Shown here one piece after another: positions 11,902 through 22,944 of a DNA stretch of 64,000 bases. A model generated the notes under the pieces. It was given only the letters and a program-made list of their open reading frames with translations, was not told the DNA's origin and did no database searches. The stretch comes from Jaapia argillacea MUCL 33604 (taxonomy: Eukaryota > Basidiomycota > Agaricomycetes > Jaapiales > Jaapiaceae): the NCBI GenBank assembly GCA_000697665.1, contig KL197721.1:300365-364364 (forward strand), written 5' to 3'. The number at the start of each line of letters is the position of its first letter. Within the stretch, counting starts at the first letter, position 1. A program made the translations under genes and the position numbers.

Positions 11902-12229
11902 TCGTTCCTTGTAAACGGTTACGGTAATACGAGATCCTCGGATTATTGGTAGGTTCGAGCATTGATCTCTTGCATGGGATTTGTCGCGAGGAGAGCAGGT
12001 CTAATTATATGAAGCCACTCGCGTCCTCTCCGCGCGGCACTTGTACCTGTCAAGCACGTTGAGGGGTTTTCCCTGCCTACTACCTCCGTATGCCCTATCG
12101 CCTCGCCATGATGCGTCGGTTTGTCAAACTCTCCGTGTTTGTCAAATTTCCCCGCTTCCCCCTTTGCTTTAACTCGCAACTCGCCTCGATACTCAACCCA
12201 ACTTAACGATTCGACCCCCCGTGTGCAAC

Positions 12230-12822
12230 ATGAAATTCACCTCCTCCCTTGCGGTCGTCGCTGCCGTCGTTGTATCTGTAGATGCAGCTGCGATGGGACC
12301 GAACGCCCAACGCATGGCTCAAGGACTCCCTCCTTTACCCCCTCGCAACCTTGGCACCGGCGTGTTCGGTATGTCTCTCTTTCCCTCTTATCCTTTCTAT
12401 CGCTCACCTGACGACGTCCTCACCCACAGGCGCAAAACGAACTGCACCGAGTAGTTCGCCATCCACCTGCAGCGCCGGCCATTTGCAATGTTGTGACACC
12501 GTTACTACGTCTAGTAATTCGGAGGCTTCCACCATAATTGAATTGCTTGGTATCCCGGCTGAGGATGTTACTGGCCTGTTGGGATTGACATGTTCGACGC
12601 TGACGGGCAATAAGTCTTGGTATGCGTCAAGTTGTGGGATGTAGGTTGTGTTAGTACTGATATTTATCTTGGTTTACACTTTCTTAGTCGGAAGAGCACT
12701 GTTTGTTGTGAAGATAATGATTATAATGGTATAATTTCCCTTGGGTGCACCACTGGTAAGTTCATCTGAATTCCTTTTGTCGAGATTGTGCGGTTGACCT
12801 TTGTTGGACAGTTACTTCATGA
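12230..12822 (+). CDS. Class I hydrophobin 2
   Basis: A signal peptide (MKFTSSLAVVAAVVVSVDA) is followed by the linker motif RMAQGLPPLPPR, paralleling RLARGLPP of hydrophobin 1. The Cys order is again complete: STCSAG, QCC, LTC, SWC (codon split by an intron), VCCEDND and LGC. The last exon encodes VTS and stop at 12822. Intron positions match hydrophobin 1, including the intron after the SW codons and one just before the terminal codons. The shared gene structure implies an old tandem or inverted duplication rather than independent arrival. Confidence 0.92.
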
Positions 12823-13548
12823 ATGCGAACCCCATCCATTACGATGCTGCTTGGAGTGACATTTTGGACATGACACGGCTCGCTTCTCTTCGCTGATGTT
12901 GGGTCCTTGTATTTCACGCTTCGGAGGGAATCGGAGGGATGTAGACACCCTGTGCTTTCAACTTTGCTCAGACAACGATTTAGATGAAGTTGGACTCGAC
13001 GGCTCAAACGGAGTGGCATCCCGTGTGTTTGTCTCGAGCTAAATATGCCCTCGATCTGTTAACCTCGACACCTGCGGTCGAGGGACACTGATGCGTCGCT
13101 GCTCTCGACTTTCCCACTCTTCAAAAGTGTTCGCGGTTCGAGGGGTTGATCGTGAAGAGTTCTCCATGAGTACGAACGGCATTCGTTTGTTCGCTCCAGT
13201 TGGTCCTTGCTCAAGTGTTCAACTGCCCCAACAATGTAGGGAACCGTTAGTATTCAGAGATGCCGATCCCCTTGTGGCTGTGCATATAACATTTCTTTCG
13301 CCGACAGACCGTCTTGCAGTGCTAGGAATCTACGAGCAGCTACAGTAGAATCTACTTTGAATCCGAAGCACCGTCTCGGCTTCCTCGTTGATGTTGCCTA
13401 GTCACTCTGCCCTCGTCGGCGACCGTCCGTATGCATCACGCAAGTCTCTTCGGACAATAAACGGGGAATGTATAACGAGTGTGGGGTAAAAGAGTGACAG
13501 GAACTCGGAGTGAATCCAGTACAAGAAAATAGGGAACTGAAACACAGG
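12823..13548. other. Intergenic stretch, no gene seen
   Basis: This is the convergent 3' region of hydrophobin 2 and the FAD oxidoreductase. No recognisable coding sequence or repeat was seen. Confidence 0.5.
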
Positions 13549-15659
13549 TTACTCAGGGACCTTGAAACCACCAGCTTGTCCCATAACATTGTTTGGGTCC
13601 ACTCTCGCCTTAACAGCAGACATTCTGGCCAGATTCCCTCCATAAATGTCACTCACGGGTGTGCTGAATATGGCGTAGTTGCCATACGATGGAGCATTGG
13701 CAACATTCTGACCCTCAGCAATGGCCTAGGAGACTCCGAGTGATTAGATTAGGTCGATGCGGAGTGGCATTTGGCGCTCACCTGAGACTTGATGTAACTT
13801 GCACTCTCTGTAGCAGCATCCCAGAAAGTTTGATCGCTCAATGCCGAGGCATATGCGTAGTAAATGTTCAGAGGGAGGTAGGGTTGGGAACGATCTGGCG
13901 GATAGGCGGCAGTGGAAGTCGATCCGAATGAAAGGAAAGATGGTTGGAACGGTTCTATATCGTAGGAGATGAAGTCACCCGTTGAAAGGGAAAGTTGTGT
14001 GCCCCAATACTAGGAGGCTAGTGAGACGGGATCTGGCTAAACGAAGAGAAAGAAAACGCACGACCGTCTCGTTGACAATAACATCGATCAAAGCTGGGGT
14101 ATATTCAAGAATGGGGACCGTGTTGAAAATGCCTCTGTTGAAGAGATGAGGACGACGTATATGAAGATAGAGTGCTATAGTCTCACCTTTCTCCGGCGGT
14201 CGCGTTGGACGGGCTGGATTGTACCAAACTTATGAAGTCTCTGGTGGAAACATCCATGGTGAGATAAGGAATGGCAAGGAATTCATCAAATATCCCCGAA
14301 GGAGGCGTAGGGCCGTCGTAGAATAAGAGTTGTGATACACCGGGCTGGAAGGACGTTAGTTTCTTTTACCTATCCACGGGGGGAAATTGATAGGGTACCT
14401 GTCCTAGCAAGAAATTGTACGTTGTGATGATAGCGGCCTTTGGGTCGGTGACACCAGAAGCGAAATTAGCAGTTGCGGTGTTAACAGAGGGGATCTCATT
14501 CTCGGTAAATGTAATGAGGCCACCCTGGTCTCGGGCTTTAGCTTCGGCGACTGAACAAACAATTATCTTAAGCACCCACCCAAACTTGTCCCTGGGGCAC
14601 GGTCTTCAAAGTGATCTTCGTGACGATTCCCTACGAAGTGAGTGGTGAGCCTCGAGTCGGTTACTTCGAAGACTTCTACTGACGAAGTTATTGCCTCCAC
14701 CCTAGCAGTGCCTTTTAGTTAACGCTCGTCGTGACGCCATATGTATTCAACTCAAACTCACCCTTAACGCGAACATTAAGTCGGGATCAGATGAATCCGT
14801 GACAGTAGTCACAGTCCCATCGGTCTCCACGAGCTCGAATGCGGTAACTGTATCGACAGTCAGTCCGTACTGGTTGGAGAGCCACGAATAACCTTCAAAC
14901 CATACAGAAATCAGACCATAGATATGAAATACGTCAGGCTCAAAGAGAACATACCTCCTCCGAGGGTGAAACCAGCAACACCGACACCAGTGACACGACC
15001 CCCAGCAACATTGACACCAAGGGGATTCAACACGGCATACACATCATCCCAAATCAAACCAGTTCCGATATCAGCAGTAGATGTCTCAGCGTTGTATGTC
15101 ACTTCGGAGAATCGGTACATTGCGATTTGAACACCAGTCGTAGAGGAGAACCCTGGATTGGAAGCGTGTCCACCACCTTTCACCTATAACCCCGGAAGAC
15201 ACGAAATGAACGGGAAGTCGTCTTGGAACGTCGAAATTGGACTTACAGCGAAGGGGGTCCCGGTAGAACCAAGGATTTGTAGCTGAGGAAGCATACCCGC
15301 GTGAATGCATGTGTGCTGGTTAAGGTGGTAGACGTACGATCACTCCAACGTCAGCTGCAGTACCAGGCTCTACAGAGCAAGTGGCTAGTTGGGTACTCGA
15401 GCTCGCCCAATGGTAAATATCATTGGTATAACCCAAGCCTAAACCTGGAACAGGATCAGAATTGGAGGGAAGCATTCACTGCGAACTCACTTGTAGGCCA
15501 GAAGACTTCCGAGGCTGAGGAGACAGAGGATGCGATCTGCAAACATGTCGCAGTAGCATTGGGCACTAAGGCCCTTGGTGCAGGAACGATTGAGGCAGCC
15601 GCAAGAAAGACCCGTGATAGAGCGACCAGAATCGCGAGACCCAACGATACGGTTGGCAT
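13549..15659 (-). CDS. Secreted FAD-binding oxidoreductase (PCMH-type, berberine-bridge-enzyme-like)
   Basis: A signal peptide (MPTVSLGLAILVALSRVFLA) starts the protein. The PCMH FAD-binding domain follows, with TPFAVKGGGHASNPGFSST (the GGHxS flavin-attachment region), ADIGTGLIWDDVYAVLNPLG and GRVTGVGVAGFTLGGGYSWL, then VTDSSDPDLMFALKGGGNN and FGIVTKITLKTVPQG. The end matches BBE-like proteins: GNLARMSAVKARVDPNNVMG then QAGGFKVPE and stop. About nine exons with short introns are required. Such enzymes are flavoproteins that oxidise sugars, alcohols or secondary metabolites outside the cell; the His in GGHAS is the expected covalent flavin anchor. The substrate cannot be read from sequence. 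I see no biosynthetic cluster partners nearby. Confidence 0.85.
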
Positions 15660-16741
15660 CTTTCCTTCGTCCACGAGGATGGTGAGAGTTAAAAAGAGTG
15701 GAAATGCCCAGTTGAAGGTTGGCTGAATGTTGAATCGCAACGGTCCTCCTTATAACATTGTGTCGGATGATGGGGGATGACAGACGACGTCATGTAAACA
15801 CTCCGAAGATGTCGTTTTTCTGGTCCGGTTGTAATCTTGTCCAATCTTGCAGAGATGGGAATAGTACTGAGTAAAGAGGTCATCCACTTGTTCGGTTTCA
15901 TCTTCCTAGTGCACTACTGAAAATTTCGACCCTGCTGCGTTCGTATGGCGACGCATAGTTTAGGCTAGCGGTTAACGTTATGGTTGAAAGACTCACTTTT
16001 CAAGGTTGAGAGATGGAAGACGCCTGGGACTTTTACAGAGATTTTCCAGCCGTGTCGTTTACACTTGCCATTTTGGGTCATGGCATGGTTATTAAACTCA
16101 CGCGAAGCACCGCAACAGCGGTGAGTCGCTTGGCGGTGAGAGCAGGGAGGAAGACAGAAGTTCATTGTCTGCAGCGGTGATTGACGGCAGCGGGTAAGGA
16201 TGCTGACGCGACTCCGCGGAACGGGACAATCTGCTACGCAAATAAGTTGCTGTAAACTGAGGTCACTTGGATGGGTTTGGTATAGCAGCACGGTAACTGA
16301 AACCCACACACGAATCCTGGTCGCCGCTCGGTGACATGGACATCACGACGCATCTCTATTTTAGAGATAGCTACACTTGGCACAAGGGCATGTTCAGTAG
16401 CATCATGACGAAGGTGTCGTATAGATTGCAATGATAGAAACCGCCATGTGTATCATACGCAATCGTCCTGGGATTTCCGCATCGCCATCAGGCCGGAGCT
16501 TAAGGCCACCCAGCTGGAAGGAGAGGACTCCGAGGTTGAGGTATATTGAGGTGGGGAATGTGTTCGGTAAGAACGATGGGTAATAGTCGGCATTAATTGT
16601 AGATCTTTTCATAAAGAGATGTATGACCTCATAAGGGGTAACAGTGCAAAACTCTCACCGCTCTCGCATCCGACAATGCTCTTCCTCTGAAATCTCGGAG
16701 TTTGAGTAGATGTCAAGGTAAAACCGCTCAACTACATCCGA

Positions 16742-17329
16742 CTAAGGGAGAGCATGCCTTAGAATTGATACCGACTCAGGTGGAAGGTCCAGTGATGATG
16801 GGAGAGGTTGGTTGGTTTTCCCTGTATGCTGACGGACAACAAAACGGTGCCTGGGGAATAAAGAAAGATTTCCATCGGTGCTACTGTAATTGCAGATCGT
16901 CTCATCAGTACCTGTGACTTCACAGGAGGAAAAGAGAGAGCCCACCTGAGCTCCGTTGGGATTTTGAGAGCGGTTCCGGCATGGCCACTGGTCGGAAGAG
17001 CGAGGCGGCGTCCTAAGAAATACCGTAGAATCTACAGGAGTTGGAACCTCCAACTGCGAGGATGAAGGAGCCACTTTGGAAAAGAAATCAAACCATTCGA
17101 TAATCGAGCACATAGACCGAGGAAATCTGGAGAATTTGATTCCTTCCTGTGGTGCACGCAAACCACTCGGACCGAAATAGGCCAACAACGAGACAATGTC
17201 CACGTGGAACGAACGTCGTTGAGTAGCTAGCTGAGGGACACCAATTGCCCCAGAAGGGAGGGATATGAGCCATACACCATCGCACGAAGAGACTGAGACC
17301 GTGACACGACCATATAATGAAAACCTCAA
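16742..17329 (-). CDS. Long open frame of 195 codons, hypothetical
   Basis: This is a single uninterrupted frame starting MRFSLYGRVTVSVSSCDGVW and containing SIIEWFDFFSKVAPSSSQLE. It is longer than expected by chance in this region. It has no recognisable domain, and the rest of 15660-17635 holds nothing else I can support. It would be divergent from eL27 with about 300 bp between starts. It could be a real lineage-specific gene or noise. Confidence 0.25.
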   Translation of the reverse strand: MRFSLYGRVTVSVSSCDGVWLISLPSGAIGVPQLATQRRSFHVDIVSLLAYFGPSGLRAPQEGIKFSRFPRSMCSIIEWFDFFSKVAPSSSQLEVPTPVDSTVFLRTPPRSSDQWPCRNRSQNPNGAQVGSLFSSCEVTGTDETICNYSSTDGNLSLFPRHRFVVRQHTGKTNQPLPSSLDLPPESVSILRHALP

Positions 17330-17635
17330 GAAAATGCAGTTTGCTCTGAGAAATGATTGGGACGACAGCGATACAGCTGCGGACTTGATGGACGCTCAGA
17401 CAACGTGTTCTAGGATAACGGTGAATAGTCCTCCAGCAATAGAATTCCAGGAAGAGAACGTCGAGCGCACTCAGGATGCCAAACGATGGTGGCGAGAAGG
17501 AAAGGAAACTTTAATTGCCACAACTATACAGCAGGACCGGAAAACTCCGAGTGGCTTCCAAACCCCTCCAACAACCCAAGTCCAACGAAACACGAAAGTC
17601 CAGCAAGCCAAAACCCGACCCGCCCCCTCCTCAAG

Positions 17636-18338
17636 ATGGTCAAAAGTACGTCCCACCACCCCCCTCTACGTTCCATAAACCTTTGATCTGACCACTCACT
17701 CCACCCATAGTTTACAAGCCCGGAAAAGTGAGCACCTGTTGATCTATACGGCAGGACTGGAAGTTGATTAGAGGTGAAGGTTGCGATCGTGCTTCAAGGT
17801 CGTCAAGCCGGCAAGAAAGTCGTTGTGATTAAGCAGAATGATGAGGGTACAAAGGAACGACCTTACCCCCACGCTGTCGTTGCTGGTATCGAGCGTTACC
17901 CTCGAAAAGTGACCAAGCGTATGGGTGCGAAGAGGTTGGCGAGGAGGAGTAAGGTCAAGCCTTTCATCAAGGTGCGTTACTATTCTCTTCCTCCTTCCCC
18001 TCCCCCCGCTCCTCCCTCTGATCACCCCGTTGTTATGTTAGATCGTCAACTACTCTCACTTAATCCCCACACGTTACACACTCGAGTTGGAGAGTCTGAA
18101 AGGGTCGGTTGGGACTGAGACGTTCAAGGAGCCTTCTCAACGTGAAGACTCGAAGAAGAACATCAAGAAATTGTTGGAGGATCGGTACACGAGTGGGAAG
18201 AATAAGTGGTTCTTCCAGCCTCTGCGGGTATGTTCTTCTACCCTTTGCTCTTCCGCTCTTTCCCTAGCTTCATATTGCGTATCGATTTCACTCGCCCACC
18301 AAACACTTACAACCCTGTTCTCTCTCTTGCAGTTCTGA
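17636..18338 (+). CDS. RPL27: 60S ribosomal protein eL27
   Basis: The spliced protein begins [20 protein letters not shown] and continues [40 protein letters not shown] and [20 protein letters not shown]. It ends [20 protein letters not shown] then RF and a stop. This is the full eL27 family length (about 136 aa) with the KOW segment at the N-terminus. The first coding exon is only 10 nt and the last carries just TTC TGA, so almost everything lies in internal exons. Short 5' exons followed by early introns recur in all three ribosomal protein genes of this window. Confidence 0.95.
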
Positions 18339-18659
18339 TCGATTCATCGGAGACTTGTTTGGTATTGGTTTTTCCCATCCCATGACCTCTAAAACTTCCA
18401 TCTCCTCTACATGCTGGCCCGAATCATGTATTACACCCTCCATCCTACATTGCCCACGCACACATGATTTATGACGAAGTTTACCCGGGCCCCAGAATGC
18501 GAGAAGATTTTGGGTCTTGTGCTTTGCGTACGGTGTGAATGCGTATGGCTGACGAAAGTTACATTTGGTGCAACCCGAGTCGTTATCTGGAGCAGGATAG
18601 TCTGAGATTGAGGCCTCAGCATATATCATGATATTCGTCTTACTACATGATACAAGCCC

Positions 18660-20186
18660 TCATCCCGACCTCGCTCTCGCCTCAACCTCTTCCCAACTAG
18701 GTATACTCTCCATCGCACCTCTCCTCTCACAGCACATTCCGGCAGCCTAAGTTATCAAACCCACCCATAAGCTATCCGCAAACCAATGCTTATTAGTGAC
18801 ATGAATGAGACTAACCAGAATACATCTCTCCAAAACCTTGCGAATCGTATCTTCCGATAGTGTGTCGGCGTCAGACTTGGACCCCTCTAATCCCATCAAC
18901 CCAGCTATGAACGACCCGGCAAAACAATCCCCAGCTCCAGTCGTATCCACCACTCCAACTTTACTCGCAGGCAAGTAAATCGGTTTTGCGTCTCTGATTG
19001 ATGGGAGGAGAGCTAGGACGCCTAGAGGACCGAGGGTGCATATTATGTTTGTCTTCGGGGAGAAAGAGGGGTGGGAGGAGAGGGTTGTTAGGAGGGGGTA
19101 TGTTAGGAGGATTGACGGTGGGGGCGATGGTTGCGAAGAGGAGGTGGGAGGTGGTTGCGAGGAGGAGAGGGAAGAGTCGCCTAGAGCGGCTAAAAGACTT
19201 TTGGCTTCGCCTTCGTTAACGATTAACCAATCGACCTGATGCCATGGGAAAGATTTGAGTTGGGATGGAGTGGGGAGAGGTGAAGGGTTGAAGAAGGTCG
19301 TTATCTTTGATCGGGGTCCTGTGGGTTGGGATTTGGAGTGGGAGAGGTAGGCTAGTGTGGTGGTGAATGGGATTTCGTTTTGGAGGAGGAGGTGGGTGTG
19401 GGTTGGTGTGGAGGGAAGAGGGAGGGGAAAGGAGGGGGTGTGGTTTGCTCCTTTATAAAGGACTGTTTGAGAGGTGTTAGTTTGAGTGAGGGTAGAAGGG
19501 AGAGAGGGGGGACGTACTAATGCTGTTCTCGCCGGATTGGGAGAGTTGGATTATGGCTCTGCCTGTTGGTTCCTGATAGTCGGAATGGATGCGTGGTCAG
19601 ATCGACGAGACTTTTGCATGATGCCTTCAATCGAGAGACCGGCTTGAGGGAATGGGCAGATGTCCTGACTTCTGAGAGGTCGACAGAACGGTTCTTACAG
19701 GAACGCTACTGCAGGCCCGTCAAGCGGTCTGACCATCTACCCAATCGCCCACCAAGTTAATGAAATTAATATGGATACGCACCTCTACGGCATCAACGCC
19801 CTCGACTTCAACTCCACACTTGGCCACCTCGTCCTTGACCCACTGGCCATCAGCACCCACAGCACCTACTAACCTCACCTTACCTTTACCTTTGGGCAAA
19901 GATTTGGCTACCGCAACAGATTGATTGGCGCCTTTCCCACCGGGTTTACGGGTAAAGGAGGTAGATGAGATTGTTTGGCCTGGGAGGACTATGTCTTGGA
20001 CTGTGCGAGGGGGGCTGATTTGAAAGATGAGGATGTATGAGGGGATTGGGAGGCATACCATGAAAGAATTCGTCAATGTCTGGGTAGATGGAAATGAGAG
20101 ATGAAGCCTGATGAAAGAGATGGTAGGCGATACTCACTGAGAGATCCGACGACGAGACATTCTGGTGTTGTCGTTGTGTTTTGCAT
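18660..20186 (-). CDS. Ribokinase (PfkB family)
   Basis: This enzyme phosphorylates D-ribose to ribose 5-phosphate, feeding nucleotide and pentose metabolism. The start MQNTTTTPECLVVGSL leads, across two short introns, to NIDEFFH and the PfkB N-terminal signature region KPGGKGANQSVAVAKSLP. Next are LVGAVGADGQWVKDEVAKCG, GRAIIQLSQSGENSI, VDWLIVNEGEAKSLL and the catalytic C-terminal signature VVDTTGAGDCFAGSFIAGLM. The tail AGMCCERRGAMESIPSWEEV (then EARARSG and stop at 18660) matches fungal and eukaryotic ribokinases. One N-terminal junction (about 20010-20060) does not close perfectly in my hand splice. The gene is divergent from NUP54, about 305 bp away. Confidence 0.88.
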
Positions 20187-20491
20187 GTCCGATGTCGAGA
20201 GTCGAATGGACGATTTGAAATGAAATGGACAAGTCCAAGTCGCGTTTATTCGTTCCACGGCATTCTTGACAGGCTCGTTGTTTCTCTCATCACGATTATT
20301 CCAATCCCTCACGATTCCAGTCCTGATATTGGGATTAGGTGTATATCAGGGTCATCGATAAACGCGTCGCTAAAATCCTCCTCGGGAACGGTGAGCCATT
20401 CTCTAAAATCCACGTTTCTCATTGCCAACCTTGCTATCAAGCATTCCACATCTTCGAAATCCCACAACTTTGATCAACCCTCGCTGCCGTC

Positions 20492-22574
20492 ATGTCCCTC
20501 TTCGGTGGCACTTCCATCTTTGGTCAACCGAACCAACAACAGCAACAACAGCCCGCCCAACAAACAGGCGGGCTCTTTGGTGCACAAACCACTCAACCGA
20601 CAGGTACCGGACTTTTCGGTCAACCTCTACCTCAGCAACAACAACAGCAACAGCAGCCCTCACTTTTTGGGATGTTTGGTGGGCAGAACCAACAGAACCA
20701 GCAGCAGCAGCAGCAGCCTGCGACCGGAGGTGGGTTGTTTGGAGGTGGAGGAGGGACGGCTGGGGGTACGGCGCCCAATTTGTTTGGGAGCACTACCGGT
20801 GGTGGTGCAGGTGGAGGGTTGTTCGGTGGGACTCAAGGGACTCAAGGAACCGGAACAGGTCTTTTCGGAGGGGGCTCAACTACGAACCCGCTACTAGGCG
20901 GCGGGGGTGGCTCTTCAACAAACCCTCTATTTGGTGGTTCTTCGACAACAACAACCAATCCGAATCCGAACCCTTTGTTTGGAGGGTCGACAACCAATCC
21001 ACTTTTGGGTGGTTCGACGACCTCGAACCCTCTTTTCGGTGGGCAAAACCAGCAGCAGCAGGCACAGCCGCTTCAACAACAACCTACGTTACCTTTGTTC
21101 GGTCAACAGCAACCCCAGCAGCAGCAATCCACGACAAACCCACTTTTCGGAGGGTCGACGAACCCGCTTTTTGGTGGGCAGCCCCAACAACAACAACAAC
21201 CCCAGCAGCAGCAGAATCCGTTATTTGGTGGAAGTACGAACTTAGGCCAGAGTTCGACTGGGGGTGGGTTGTTCAGCAATCCTGCACCTGGGGGCGGACT
21301 GTTTGCTTCTCGGTCTGCCGCTCCTCAACAACCTCAACAACAACAGCAGCAAGGGCAGGGACAGCAAGCTGCTGAGGGGTTCGTTGCGTTGATGCAAAAG
21401 ATTGATGGGGTTATGCAGGCTTGGAACGCGAATTCTCCGCAGTGCCGGTTTCAGGTGGGTTTTTGGGGGTTTCCCCCCTTTCATTGTCGGTTTCGTTGTC
21501 TTGATCGCTGGAACTTTGGTTTCGTTTTGTGGCTGCGATGGTTCGACACTTGCTGACCTGACCGCTCCGACACCACAGCATTATTTCTACAATATGGTAG
21601 ACCCACGTCAAATTCAATTGTACGTCCGACCCCCAAATGCTACGAATGACGCATTGTGGCAGAAGGCGGTACGAGAGAACCCTGATCCTAGTTGGTGAGT
21701 TCATTCTTTGCTCGGGTGTACTTGCGTGCTAACGTTTTGGGTGTACTGGTGTGCGCTAACGTCTTTTGATGTGCAGTATGGTACCCGTCCTGGCCGTAGG
21801 TTTTGATGACCTTCAAAAACGAGTTGATGCTCAGAGTCAGCAAGCCTCTGCTCATCAAGAAAAAATCAAAGTTAGTCGCGTTATCATCTTGTCCCATGCC
21901 GACCTACGCTTATGTCTTTCCATCCCCCAATCTAGGAACTCAAATCTCGAATCGACGCCCTTACTCAACGTCACACCCTCTCCAACACAACCCGTCTCGC
22001 CCGCGCCCAAACCCTCCAAACACAACTCCAACACCGCCTACTCAAATTAATACAACATCTTCATCTGTTGATCCCTGCCTTACGGTCGTCGAGTATACGG
22101 CCGGAGGAAGAGGCGTTGAGGACGACGTTGGAGGCTATGGAAGGGGAGATTAGGGGTCCTGGGAGAGGGGGTGGTGGGATTGGGAGGATGAGAGGAAGGT
22201 TGAATGAAGTTTGGGCGCAAGTGGGTGCTGTTATGGCTGCTAGGGAGAGGGAAGGGAGGAAAGATGGGAAAGGGGTTGAGTGGGCTGTTGTTGATGAGGA
22301 GGGTTTGAGCCAGATTGCGCAGGTATGTTTTGGGACGTTTGGCTGGCTGTGTGGTGCGAGGTGCTGATGTGGTTTTGTGCGATAGATATTGGCGGAACAG
22401 CAGGCGGGGTTAACGCATTTGACGAAGATTTTGCAATGTGATTTGAAAGATTTGGCGATTATTGAGGGGACGAGTTCCGTGGGTGCGGGAGGGGAGGAGG
22501 GGGAGGGGAGGGGTTTGGAGGCTAGTCAGATGGAATTCTTGTTGAGTGCGGGGGCGAGTATGCGGGGGCGGTGA
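20492..22574 (+). CDS. NUP57: FG nucleoporin NUP54/Nup57 of the central channel
   Basis: The N-terminal ~300 residues are a low-complexity FG domain with many GLFG, NPLFGG and LLGGS repeats separated by poly-Gln. Such domains form the permeability barrier of the nuclear pore and bind transport receptors. The C-terminal structured part follows: VALMQKIDGVMQAWNANSPQ then CRF, HYFYNMVDPRQIQLYVRPPN, MVPVLAVGFDDLQKRVDAQS and heptad-rich coiled coils with the RLRGR-type segment. The end is ILAEQQAGLTHLTKILQCDL then KDLAIIEG. This order is diagnostic for Nup54/Nup57, which trimerises with Nup62 and Nup58. The first intron begins at 21455 and the second exon at 21579, both GT-AG, and three more short introns follow. 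Confidence 0.92.
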
Positions 22575-22944
22575 TATTCGAGTCTCCAACGGATACCCTC
22601 TCCCATTTGTTCATGTGAGTTTGATGTCGTCGCTCGTTTCGCGTTTCTCCTCTCACACGTCATATTACCCGTGGATGAAGTACGTTCCTCGCTGATAACC
22701 CTGCCAGGGTCATCCCAGCCCAGCTGCATAACATATGGTCAATGCCTCATCGTAGTAGATAGAATTGTAATCTAGGCGCATTTACGACGGAGATGGCAAT
22801 TGGACGCTCGTAGGATATCGAATCCCCGCATTGTGCCGTTCGCGGCTTCATTGCAACTTCAAAGCAAACGAATGTGAACCAAGGAGGCTTTCCTTTTATC
22901 CACCTCTCTCCCTCTTTCTTTATCCCTGAAACTACACCCCTAAA

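Noticed and set aside
12121-12644. Alternative frames over hydrophobin 2 (such as a 120-codon frame)
   Set aside because: The spliced eight-cysteine hydrophobin accounts for the sequence. The others are frame shadows.
17265-17678. 137-codon plus-strand frame ending inside the eL27 start region
   Set aside because: It overlaps the eL27 leader and first exon in another frame and has no domain. The eL27 model explains the region.
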